Shown here piece after piece: positions 26,634 through 34,514 of a stretch of DNA of 62,374 nucleotides. How positions within the stretch are numbered: position 1 is the first letter of the stretch; the number at the start of each line of letters is the position of its first letter. A program made the position numbers and the translations under genes. The notes beneath the pieces were generated by a model. The model had not been told where the DNA came from. It was given only the letters and a program-made list of their open reading frames with translations, and did no database searches. Source of the DNA: an uncultured cyanobacterium (GTDB lineage: Bacteria; Cyanobacteriota; Cyanobacteriia; PCC-6307; Cyanobiaceae); the NCBI GenBank assembly GCA_903856805.1, contig CAIOCZ010000148.1:1-62374 (forward strand), written 5' to 3'.

Positions 26634-27586
26634 TTCCAGGGTCCCTGCCGAGACTCTCGGGGGGCTGGGGCCGGCTCCGGTGAGCCCCCGTCGGCTCTTG
26701 CGTTGCCTGGCCAGGTCGCTTCCCAGTAGCTGATCCCCCCCTGCTCGAAGGGTCGCCCACTGAGATGCTCGGCCTCCAGGCGGGTGTTGCCCATGGCCGT
26801 GATCAGTCCCCCCAGTTCCATCGGTCCCAGATCGGTCTTGATGTCGGGTCCGGCGGCCAGCAGAAGGGCCGGCAGGCGGACCAGATGCTGGGGTTGGATG
26901 AGTTTGTCGAACAGGGCGTGCAACGCCAACTGTTGCCGTTCCATGCGCCCAATGTCGCCGTTCTCATCGTGGCGAAAGCGCAGAAATCCCTCCAGGTCGC
27001 GTCCCTTGAGGGTTTGCCGGCCGGGCTGGAGGTCGATGTTCAACCCCTGACTGTTGTCGACATAGACCATGCGCTTGGGCACGTCCACCTCAATGCCCCC
27101 CAGGAGATCGGCCATGCGGCGGATGGCCATCAGATTGACGACCAGATGATGTTGAATCGGACGGCCCAGCCGGCGGGAAAGTTCGCGTTGCAGGGCTTCC
27201 GGGCCACCAACAGCATAGAGGGCGTTAATTTTCATTGGCCCAAATCGTTCGGCTTCGATATAAGTGTCTCTCGGGATCTGGGTGATTTGGGTGATCCCAG
27301 ATTCGATGCGAATTGTGGCGATCACATCCGTGTTACCCCCGCCCACATCGGTGCCAAGCAGCAGCAGATCCTGCCGACCAATCCCGGTCCATTTGGCGAA
27401 GGGATTGGTGATCGGTGCCGCTGCGCTGAGGGGGTGCTGCTGGAGCAAGCCCAACAAGGGTCCCGAGAGGGCCAGCCCTCCCGCCAGGCCAGCCACAATC
27501 GCCAGCACCATCGGACCACGCAGACGGCGGCGGGGGGGGCGCTTGGGGGAACGCCGGGGGAGGCGCCGGGCGGCGTCGGTGTTCAT
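26615..27586 (-). CDS. LytR-CpsA-Psr (LCP) family glycopolymer transferase
   Basis: 323 residues. A very basic cytoplasmic start (RRLPRRSPKRPPRRRLRGP) precedes one membrane anchor (MVLAIVAGLAGGLALSGPLL) and the extracytoplasmic LCP domain: LLLLGTDVGGGNTDVIATIR, ITQIPRDTYIE, KINALYAVGG, VNLMAIRRMADLLGGIEVDV and FLRFRHDENGDIGRMERQQ. The conserved Asp/Arg for pyrophosphate and metal binding are in place. LCP enzymes attach polysaccharides from undecaprenyl carriers to the cell wall, so this may link functionally with uppS and the rfb genes. Confidence 0.93.
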   Translation of the reverse strand: MNTDAARRLPRRSPKRPPRRRLRGPMVLAIVAGLAGGLALSGPLLGLLQQHPLSAAAPITNPFAKWTGIGRQDLLLLGTDVGGGNTDVIATIRIESGITQITQIPRDTYIEAERFGPMKINALYAVGGPEALQRELSRRLGRPIQHHLVVNLMAIRRMADLLGGIEVDVPKRMVYVDNSQGLNIDLQPGRQTLKGRDLEGFLRFRHDENGDIGRMERQQLALHALFDKLIQPQHLVRLPALLLAAGPDIKTDLGPMELGGLITAMGNTRLEAEHLSGRPFEQGGISYWEATWPGNARADGGSPEPAPAPRESRQGPWNYRFLF

Positions 27587-27636
27587 TGATAAAAAATTAC
27601 GACATCAACCCGCCCGGCGCGGGCCTCCCCAGCGCC

Positions 27637-29463
27637 TTACTGCGGCAGTGCCCCGTTGGTGCGCAACCCGGCTTGCACTCGCCACAGGTTGGCGTAGGCC
27701 CCCTCGAGCTGAAGAAGTTGGTCGTGCTGGCCTTGCTCGATGATCTGGCCGTGATCCATCACCACAATGCTGTCGGCATGACGCACGGTGCTGAGCCGGT
27801 GGGCAATGACCAGGGTGGTGCGCTGGGCCGTGATCTGATCGAGGGAGCGTTGGATGGCGGCTTCGGTTTCGTTGTCCACGGCGGCGGTCGCTTCATCCAG
27901 AATGAGCACCGGAGGGTCCTTGAGGATGGCGCGGGCCAGGGCAATCCTCTGGCGCTGACCCCCGGACAGCCGTTGGCCGCGCTCGCCCACCAGGGTGTCG
28001 TAGCCGTGGGGGAGGGCCTGAATGAATGGCGCGGCCTCCGCCAGCTCGGCTGCGCGTTCGATCTCCGGTCGCGTTGCCGTGAAACTGCCGTAGCTGATGT
28101 TGTCCGCCACGGTGCCATGGAACAAAAACACCTCCTGACTGACCAGGCCGATGGCCTGGCGCAGATCGGAGAGGAGCAGTTGGTCAATGGAGTGGCCATC
28201 CAGCAGGATGCGGCCTTCTTGCAGGGCATAGAGCCGCAGCAACAATTTGACGATGGTGCTTTTCCCTGAGCCCGTTGCCCCGACAATTCCAACCGTGCTG
28301 CCGGCTGGTACCTCCAGGTTGAATCCCTGCAGCAGGGGAGAACGATCGGCGTAGGCGAACCCCACCTGGTCGAAGCGAAGGTGGCCCCGAACGGAGTGAA
28401 GCGGTAAGGCCCGATTGCCGCTGGGAATGGCGATGGGGATCTCGAGCAAATCAATCACCCGCTGACAGGAGGCCATGGCCCGCTGGTAGTCGTCCAGGGT
28501 GCGGCCCAGGCTGGTGAGAGGCCAGAGCAGGCGCTGGGTGATGAACACTAAAAAGCTGTAAGTGCCTACGGCGATAGCACCTTGCCAGGCCTGCAGACCC
28601 CCGAAGATCAGAATAGCGAGAAAAGCAAAGAGAATTGCGAATCGGATCAGCGGAATGAACGCTGCTGAGAGGCGAATCGCCCGTTGGTTACTGCGTCGGT
28701 AGGATTGGCTTTGTTCGGTGAGTCTGGCGGTTTCCCAGGATTCAGCGGTATAGCTTTTGATGGTGAGCATGCCCCCGAGATTGTTGCTGAGGCGACTGGC
28801 TAGATCTCCTGCTCTTTCCCGCACGTCTTGGTAGCGCGGGGCCAACCGCCTTTGAAAGAAAATTGATCCTGCCAGGATGACGGGAATGGGGAGAAAAGCC
28901 ACCCCGGCCACCTGGGGGGAGAGCACCACCATCGCACCACCGACGGCCACCACAGTGGTAATCAGCTGGAGGATCTCGTTGGCGCCGTGATCGAGAAAAC
29001 GTTCTAACTGATTGATGTCGTCATTGAGAATAGCCAGCAGGCGTCCACTACTGCCTGTTTCGAAGAAGGCCATCTCCAGCTGCTGAAGATGGCTATACGC
29101 CTCAATCCTGAACTCGTGTTGGACAGTTTGGGCGAGATTTCGCCAAAGCAAGGCGTAGAGATACTCAAAGAGCGACTCGGCACTCCAGATCAGGAACGAG
29201 GCCAGCCCAAGCACCGCAAGTTGGCCAGGCACGGAGTTCACCCCAAGCTGGGCCAACCAGGAGGATTGCTGTTGTACCACCACATCGACCGCCAAGCCGA
29301 TCAAAACCGGTGGGGCCAAGTCAAAAAGTTTGTTGAGGACGGAGCAAAGCGCGGCAAGGCTCACCGTTCGGCGGTGCGGACCTAGGTGGCTCAGCAGGCG
29401 TCTTAAGGACGAGGGGGGGGGCGGGGAGGGCTGGCAACGGCCTGCTCCCCGAGTTGATGTCAT
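27637..29463 (-). CDS. ABC transporter, fused permease-ATPase (MsbA/lipid-exporter type)
   Basis: About 608 residues. N-terminal six-span permease (LCSVLNKLFDLAPPVLIGLA... through FAILFAFLAILIFGGLQ) and C-terminal ATPase with Walker A VGATGSGKSTIVKLL, Q-loop LVSQEVFLFHGTVADNI, signature LSGGQRQRIALARAIL, Walker B PVLILDEATAAVD and H-loop VIAHRLSTV. A homodimeric exporter; the cargo is unknown. The start ATG 29463 lies 10 bases after the RRM-protein stop on the same strand. The frame continues open further upstream only as a shadow of that gene's Gly codons. Confidence 0.93.
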   Translation of the reverse strand: MTSTRGAGRCQPSPPPPSSLRRLLSHLGPHRRTVSLAALCSVLNKLFDLAPPVLIGLAVDVVVQQQSSWLAQLGVNSVPGQLAVLGLASFLIWSAESLFEYLYALLWRNLAQTVQHEFRIEAYSHLQQLEMAFFETGSSGRLLAILNDDINQLERFLDHGANEILQLITTVVAVGGAMVVLSPQVAGVAFLPIPVILAGSIFFQRRLAPRYQDVRERAGDLASRLSNNLGGMLTIKSYTAESWETARLTEQSQSYRRSNQRAIRLSAAFIPLIRFAILFAFLAILIFGGLQAWQGAIAVGTYSFLVFITQRLLWPLTSLGRTLDDYQRAMASCQRVIDLLEIPIAIPSGNRALPLHSVRGHLRFDQVGFAYADRSPLLQGFNLEVPAGSTVGIVGATGSGKSTIVKLLLRLYALQEGRILLDGHSIDQLLLSDLRQAIGLVSQEVFLFHGTVADNISYGSFTATRPEIERAAELAEAAPFIQALPHGYDTLVGERGQRLSGGQRQRIALARAILKDPPVLILDEATAAVDNETEAAIQRSLDQITAQRTTLVIAHRLSTVRHADSIVVMDHGQIIEQGQHDQLLQLEGAYANLWRVQAGLRTNGALPQ

Positions 29464-29473
29464 GGAGATTGGA

Positions 29474-29887
29474 TTACCAGCGGTTGCCACCGCCACCGCC
29501 ATAGCCCCCATCGGCGCCGCCACCGCCACCGCCACCTCCGTAGCCGCCACCGCCACCGCCACGGTTGCCGCCGCGATCACCACGGCCACCGCCACCTCCG
29601 TAGCCGCCACCTCCACCGCCACGATTACCACCGCCACCGCCGCCTTCGCGGGGCGTGGCTTTATTAACGCGAATCATGCGGCCCATCCATTCGACGTCCT
29701 GAAGATCGTCGATGGCTTTTTGCTCGGCTTCATCATCGACCAGCTCAACAAAAGCGAACCCGCGTTTGCGTCCGGTATCCCGGTCGAGGGGCAGGCTGCA
29801 CTGCTTGACTTCGCCGTATTGGCCGAAAAGATCAAGCAAGTCCTCCCGTTCAGCCTGGAACGAGAGATTGCCGACGTAGATGGTCAT
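29474..29887 (-). CDS. Glycine-rich RNA-binding protein with one RRM domain (Rbp)
   Basis: 137 residues. RRM at residues 1-80 with RNP2 IYVGNLSF and RNP1 RKRGFAFVEL. The C-terminal ~55 residues are almost only Gly with Asn, Arg and Tyr (GGGGGYGGGGGRGDRGGNR, then a second similar unit), an imperfect internal duplication that is also visible as repeated DNA. Cyanobacterial Rbp proteins of this type bind RNA, and several are cold-regulated. The ABC exporter follows 10 bases downstream, an unusual partner. Confidence 0.93.
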   Translation of the reverse strand: MTIYVGNLSFQAEREDLLDLFGQYGEVKQCSLPLDRDTGRKRGFAFVELVDDEAEQKAIDDLQDVEWMGRMIRVNKATPREGGGGGGNRGGGGGGYGGGGGRGDRGGNRGGGGGGYGGGGGGGGADGGYGGGGGNRW

Positions 29888-29943
29888 TCAATTAAAAAAC
29901 CTGGAACTGATTCGTCCGATGTCGGGAATTCCAGGCAGGGCCA

Positions 29944-30129
29944 GTGAACGATGAAGACCTGAGATCGAAGCCTGAAACGGGGTCGAACCCTGCTGGCCCA
30001 CAGCCTGCTGTGCGTGCCTTGGAAAGCCTGTACGCCATGGAATCTGAGAAATTCTACAACCCTGTCTGGGGTCACCCCACGGCTGTGGATCCGATGGAGA
30101 AGCTTGAAGCAGTTGGGAAGGGATCTTGA
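29944..30129 (+). CDS. Small hypothetical protein
   Basis: 61 codons from GTG 29944, divergent from the RRM gene. No signal peptide or membrane span; the sequence ends MEKLEAVGKGS. It overlaps the next small reading frame at TTGA. No family is recognised, and the coding nature rests on frame openness and the coupled arrangement only. Confidence 0.3.
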   Translation: MNDEDLRSKPETGSNPAGPQPAVRALESLYAMESEKFYNPVWGHPTAVDPMEKLEAVGKGS

Positions 30130-30428
30130 AGAACTCCCCATTAACAGGCAAAGTGAGTCATTGTCAGCAAAGCCTGACCTTTGCGATCCCCGTTGTGCCT
30201 CTCTCCCACCTCGCCGCCGTTGCTCGCCTGACAGCCCCTGTGCCCTGGAGTCTTGCCTGGCGAGACGACGGGGAGTTGGCTCCCCAGGATCTGTTTGATC
30301 TGTTGCAGGTTTTGGTGGCTACTGAAACCGCTGAGGTTCAGCCGGCCTTGATCGGTGCCGTAGAACGACTCTCTGTTGAGGAGTTCACGGCCTTGGCCTC
30401 AAGGGAGGTCACCGGTCTCTGCGCCTGA
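30126..30428 (+). CDS. Small hypothetical protein
   Basis: 100 codons from TTG 30126; a GTG further in (at VVPLSHLAAV) may be the true start. The C-terminal half, DGELAPQDLFDLLQVLVATE then VQPALIGAVERLSVEEFTAL, has convincing amphipathic helices and looks like a real protein. No known domain. It converges with the secreted protein at 30454 across 25 bases. Confidence 0.5.
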   Translation: MKNSPLTGKVSHCQQSLTFAIPVVPLSHLAAVARLTAPVPWSLAWRDDGELAPQDLFDLLQVLVATETAEVQPALIGAVERLSVEEFTALASREVTGLCA

Positions 30429-30453
30429 TTGTTTGCACGGAAGCCAGCCCTAT

Positions 30454-30783
30454 TCAGATCGGGTAGCGCTGGGCAGTGGCCTCCCGGCAATACTCGCGGG
30501 CCTTGCTCAAGCCGCTCCCCGTGCTGAGTTGGTCGGCGACGCAGCCACAGGCGTAATTGGCCATGCCTGCGGGGGCTTGCTTGCCAGCTTGCGCCAATTC
30601 GGTTTCAAAGGCTGACAGGCAGAACGTTTTCACGATGTCGTTCAAGCCTCCGGCTTGGACCCCCATTCCGGGGAAGGCCAAGCCAGCCAGCCCGATCAGG
30701 CTGAGCAACCTGCCTCCTGGTCGGAAGTTGGTGGGGGCTGGTTGGCGTGGGCCAAGGTCGGAACTGGGGCGACGTCGGGTCAT
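30454..30783 (-). CDS. Small secreted cysteine-containing protein
   Basis: 109 residues. A basic, Pro-rich start is followed by a hydrophobic signal segment (LLSLIGLAGLAFPGMGVQAGG). The mature domain of ~65 residues has four Cys (TFCLSAF, NYACGCVADQ, REYC) that could make two disulfides. Predicted all-helical and periplasmic. Similar small Cys proteins occur widely in picocyanobacteria, but no function is known to me. It lies 11 bases downstream of the helicase gene and is probably in its transcript. Confidence 0.65.
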   Translation of the reverse strand: MTRRRPSSDLGPRQPAPTNFRPGGRLLSLIGLAGLAFPGMGVQAGGLNDIVKTFCLSAFETELAQAGKQAPAGMANYACGCVADQLSTGSGLSKAREYCREATAQRYPI

Positions 30784-30794
30784 GCGGATGGGGC

Positions 30795-32648
30795 TCAGGC
30801 GGTCAGGCGAGAGATCTGCAGTTCTTTGTTCATCACCCGCAGACGCCGTAGGTCGGCGAAGACGTCATCGGGCATTCCCTTGGGTAGATCGACCGTGCTG
30901 TGGGCATCAAAGATGCGGATTCTGCCGATGGCGCGGCCATTCAGGCCGGCTTCGTTGGCGATGGCGCCCACGATGTTCCCAGGTTTGACCCGATCTCGCC
31001 AGCCCACTTCAATCCGGAAGCGCTCCATGTGCTGCTCCGGCGGGTCATCCTGGCGGTCATCGCGTCGGGGCCGTTCGCGATCCCGATCCCTGTCGCGAGT
31101 GGCGGTTGGGCGGTTTTGGCTCCAGCCCTCCTCGCCCTGGAGCAGGAGGGCGCGGCCGCCGAGGCTGATGCTTAACGCTGCGACGGCCAAATGTTCGGCG
31201 CTGCAGTCCTGTTCCTGAGCCACCCGTTGCACGATCTCTGTGAGCAGGGCCCGCTCTTCCTGCCGACCGTCTGGTGTGGTCAGGCTCTCGGTCAGGTGCT
31301 GGCGGAGGCGGTCGAGGCGGTTCTGGTTAATGGCGGCGTTGCTAGGCACATCCATGGGCTCGATCGGCTGCCCGACAGCACGTTCCAGACCACCCAAGAA
31401 ACGGCGCTCCCTTGGGGTGAGGAACAAAATCGCATCACCATTGCGTCCGGCCCGTCCCGTTCGACCGATCCGGTGAACGTAGGCCTCGCCATCGAAGGGA
31501 ATGTCGTAATTGATCACCAAGCCGATGCGGTCCACATCCAGCCCACGGGCTGCGACATCTGTGGCGACCAACACATCGACCCGGCCATCCCGCAGGCGCT
31601 CGATGGTGCGTTCGCGCTGGGTCTGGGGTACATCACCATTCAGCACTGCCACGTCGTAGCCGTGCTGTTCGAGGGATTCCGCCACCGTGACCGTGATGGC
31701 CTTGGTCCGGGCGAAAATAATGACTCCTTCGCGGCGCTCGGCTTCGAGGATCCGTTCGAGCACCTCGATCTTGTGGGGCGCCGGCACCATGAGGTAGCGC
31801 TGACGAATCCGGCGCCCGTCAGCCGCCTTGGGACGAATCGTGACTTCGGCGGGGCTGTTGAGATACTTCTGAGAAATCCTGCGGATTTCGTTCGGCATCG
31901 TGGCCGAAAACAACACCACCTGGCGTTGGCTGGGTAGCTGCTCCAGCACCCATTCGACATCATCAATGAAGCCCATGCGCAGCATCTCATCGGCTTCATC
32001 CAGCACCAGGCTGCGCAGGCCCGATAAATCAAGCGTGCCCTGGCGCATGTGGTCCATCACCCGACCGGGGGTGCCCACCACGATCTGGACTCCCCGCCGC
32101 AGCTGCTGAATTTGGTCGCGGAAATCGGCGCCTCCATAGACCGCCAATACCCGAACCTGACTGAGTTTGGCTGCGAAGCTGTTGAACGCCTCGGCCACCT
32201 GCATCGCCAATTCCCGGGTGGGGGCCAGGACGAGCACCTGGGGACCGCGCTGGGTTGGATCGATCCGCTCCAGCAGGGGCAAGGCAAAGGCGGCGGTTTT
32301 ACCCGTCCCGGTTTGGGCTTGCCCAACCAGGTCGCGGCCCAGCAGCAGTTCCGGAATGGCGGCCGTCTGGATTGGCGAGGGATCCTGGAAGCCGATGGCC
32401 GCCACCGCCTCCAGAATTTCCGGACGCAGTCCAAACTTCTGGAAGCCGCTGGCCGTGGCTACGTCCGCTAAGAGCTCATCCGCAGGCGCGATCAGACCTG
32501 GGTCGTCAAGAATGGTGGAGCCCGCTAGCGGGACGGGGGTGGGGTCGATTGCGGTGTCGGATGGGTCCGTCACCGTGAGGTTGGAGTCTTCTTGGCTGCT
32601 GGCGATTGGGGTGTGCAGTTCAGCCTGAAGTTCGGCAGCACACGTCAT
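30795..32648 (-). CDS. DEAD-box RNA helicase with DbpA-type RNA-binding domain (CsdA/DeaD-like)
   Basis: About 617 residues from ATG 32648 (an earlier in-frame start at 32717 exists). Motifs: Q motif FGLRPEILEAVAAIGFQDPS, I AQTGTGKT, Ia PTRELAMQV, Ib TPGR, II DEAD (VLDEADEML), III SAT, V ATDVAARGLDV, VI HRIGRTGRAG. An acidic/basic RD-rich linker (DRDRDRERPRRDDRQDD) precedes the C-terminal DbpA/CsdA RRM-like domain (RFRIEVGWRDRVKPGNIVGA). The family unwinds structured RNA in ribosome assembly and at low temperature; cyanobacterial CrhR-type genes are cold- and redox-induced. Confidence 0.95.
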   Translation of the reverse strand: MTCAAELQAELHTPIASSQEDSNLTVTDPSDTAIDPTPVPLAGSTILDDPGLIAPADELLADVATASGFQKFGLRPEILEAVAAIGFQDPSPIQTAAIPELLLGRDLVGQAQTGTGKTAAFALPLLERIDPTQRGPQVLVLAPTRELAMQVAEAFNSFAAKLSQVRVLAVYGGADFRDQIQQLRRGVQIVVGTPGRVMDHMRQGTLDLSGLRSLVLDEADEMLRMGFIDDVEWVLEQLPSQRQVVLFSATMPNEIRRISQKYLNSPAEVTIRPKAADGRRIRQRYLMVPAPHKIEVLERILEAERREGVIIFARTKAITVTVAESLEQHGYDVAVLNGDVPQTQRERTIERLRDGRVDVLVATDVAARGLDVDRIGLVINYDIPFDGEAYVHRIGRTGRAGRNGDAILFLTPRERRFLGGLERAVGQPIEPMDVPSNAAINQNRLDRLRQHLTESLTTPDGRQEERALLTEIVQRVAQEQDCSAEHLAVAALSISLGGRALLLQGEEGWSQNRPTATRDRDRDRERPRRDDRQDDPPEQHMERFRIEVGWRDRVKPGNIVGAIANEAGLNGRAIGRIRIFDAHSTVDLPKGMPDDVFADLRRLRVMNKELQISRLTA

Positions 32649-32798
32649 GGTGCCACCGTCTTGGGATTCGGTCACTGGATGGAAATGGCCTGCGTGAGGG
32701 CCTGATGAATCCTTCAACGCAGACCGGCAGCCAACCCAATGGAGGAATTCCGCTTCGGCGACGTGCCGTTCCTGAACTCCGAGCTGCCTTGCCCTTGA

Positions 32799-34514
32799 TT
32801 AAAGGTTGAATTTTGATCTTACCACCTGAGCGTCATCGTTCGATGAACGCCTACTCGAGATGTCCACGTTGATTGAGGGCGTCTCGCGGGCGGTGATCAG
32901 CAGGGCCCGCTCTCGAGCCCGCGTGAGGGCGGTGTAGAGCAGACGGGAATCCTGGCGATCGCCAGGTGGCAGCAGCACGATCACCTCCTCGGCTTCACTG
33001 CCCTGGGCCTTGTGCACCGTCAGGGCCAGGGCCGGCTCCAGGGCTCCCGCCAATTGGGCCGGGTGGACCACCACCGGATCCTGAATGCCATCGCCGAACA
33101 GGAGGCGTCGCGGGGCGGGACCGTCCTGGGGATCGGCAGCGCCGATCAACACGCCCAAATCGCCATTGGCCAGTCCCAGCTCGACCAAGTTGCGGGTGCA
33201 GAGCACCGGTGTCCCGATGGGCCAGCCCCCAGCCCCCCCGGTGGCCCGTTCGCCCAGCAGGGCCCGATGGATGGCGTCCACGCCCCACCGGCCCATCCGC
33301 AGGGGGGACAACACCAGCAGGCCATCGCGGCAGCGCAACAAGGCGGAGATCGTGGCCGGATCACCCGGGTCGCAGGTGCTGGCCCGGTGGGCCAGGGTCT
33401 GATGGTGCTCGCTCAGCCGCTGCAGCAGGAGCGGCGGCAAGCTGCGGATCGAGGCCTCCAGCCAGGCCAGGTTGTCGCTGCTGGTGAGGCCTTGGAGTTG
33501 GGTCCGCACCATCGCCAGGGGATCCGCGGCGGCCGGGCGATGCACTCCTCCGCGGCTGGCGCCATCGCGCAGGCTGGCCGCCACGGCGGCGATGGCACCG
33601 CCATTGCGGTAGGTGGTGCGCAGGGTCACCACCGCACCTCCCAGGGCCTTCCTCAGGCCCGGTCGCTGCAATTCGAGCAAAACCGGACCGGGGTCGATGG
33701 GGGGAAGTTGGTCCGGATCGCCCACGAGCACCAACCGCGCGGCGGCGGGCAGGGCCTCCAGTAAGGCCGCCATCAATCCCAGGTCAACCATCGAGGCCTC
33801 GTCAACCACGACCACATCGAGGGCCAGTGGATGATTCCGATCACGACCGAAGCGGCCTGCGCGGCTTTCAAGCAGGCGGTGCAGGGTGGTGCAGGGCCAG
33901 CGCCCCCCCGTGGCGTTGCGCAGACGGGCCGTGGCCTTGCCCGTGGGGGCCGCCAGGTGGATGCGGCTGTTGGGCTCCTGGCGGAGCAGGGCCGTGAGCA
34001 TCAGGGCCACTGTGGTGGTTTTGCCGGTGCCCGGTCCCCCTTCCAGGACCACCAGGCCATGCTCCGTCAGGGCCTCGACGGCCCGTTGTTGTTGCCCATC
34101 CCCTATCCCCGCCGGGAGGTCACCCGCCGGGAGGGCCCCCGTCGTCCAGGGCCGCCGGGCCCGCTCCACCAGTTCCGTGAGCACGTTCTGGCGTTGGCCG
34201 TGCCAGCGCCGCCAGAGCACCTGGTCCTCGTCCAGAACCAGGGGGCCCCAGGGGGCCGCCGTGAGGGGGGAGGCCGCGAGGGCCTCCAGGTGGCCTTGGG
34301 GCCAGGCCGCCTCATCTACCCCCGCTGGTGGTGGGCCGGTGAGCGCCAGGGTCAGTTCCCCCTGCTGCAGCCCGGTGGTCAGGGCGGTGATCACTTCCCC
34401 CACCAGGGGATCGGCGGCGGCACCGTGCAGCCTGGGCAGGGCCTCGACCAGCGCGGTCGCCAGGGGCAGAAGCCAGCCAGGGCCGTCGCTGGGACCGGAG
34501 GGGCTTGGGGTCAT
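32799..34514 (-). CDS. recD: Exodeoxyribonuclease V alpha subunit, RecD helicase
   Basis: 571 residues from ATG 34514, whose ATGA overlaps the recB stop. Superfamily 1B helicase: Walker A VLEGGPGTGKTTTVALMLTA, motif Ia AAPTGKATARL, motif II VVVDEASMVDLGL, motif III LVGDPDQLPPIDPG, motif V/VI ALTVHKAQGSEAEEVIVLLP and LYTALTRARERALL. The 5'-3' motor of the RecBCD complex. The C-terminus after the helicase core is hydrophilic (PSINVDISSRRSSNDD...), with no extra domain. Confidence 0.95.
   Translation of the reverse strand: MTPSPSGPSDGPGWLLPLATALVEALPRLHGAAADPLVGEVITALTTGLQQGELTLALTGPPPAGVDEAAWPQGHLEALAASPLTAAPWGPLVLDEDQVLWRRWHGQRQNVLTELVERARRPWTTGALPAGDLPAGIGDGQQQRAVEALTEHGLVVLEGGPGTGKTTTVALMLTALLRQEPNSRIHLAAPTGKATARLRNATGGRWPCTTLHRLLESRAGRFGRDRNHPLALDVVVVDEASMVDLGLMAALLEALPAAARLVLVGDPDQLPPIDPGPVLLELQRPGLRKALGGAVVTLRTTYRNGGAIAAVAASLRDGASRGGVHRPAAADPLAMVRTQLQGLTSSDNLAWLEASIRSLPPLLLQRLSEHHQTLAHRASTCDPGDPATISALLRCRDGLLVLSPLRMGRWGVDAIHRALLGERATGGAGGWPIGTPVLCTRNLVELGLANGDLGVLIGAADPQDGPAPRRLLFGDGIQDPVVVHPAQLAGALEPALALTVHKAQGSEAEEVIVLLPPGDRQDSRLLYTALTRARERALLITARETPSINVDISSRRSSNDDAQVVRSKFNL

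Noticed and set aside
29464-29637. 58-codon N-terminal extension of the ABC transporter made of Val/Ala repeats
   Set aside because: It is the shifted frame of the glycine-rich repeats of the RRM gene; the extension ends where that gene's repeats end, and ATG 29463 is well placed.
29480-29640. Regular repeats that might be taken for a CRISPR or minisatellite array
   Set aside because: They encode Gly codons of the RRM protein tail, are irregular in length and have no spacer structure.
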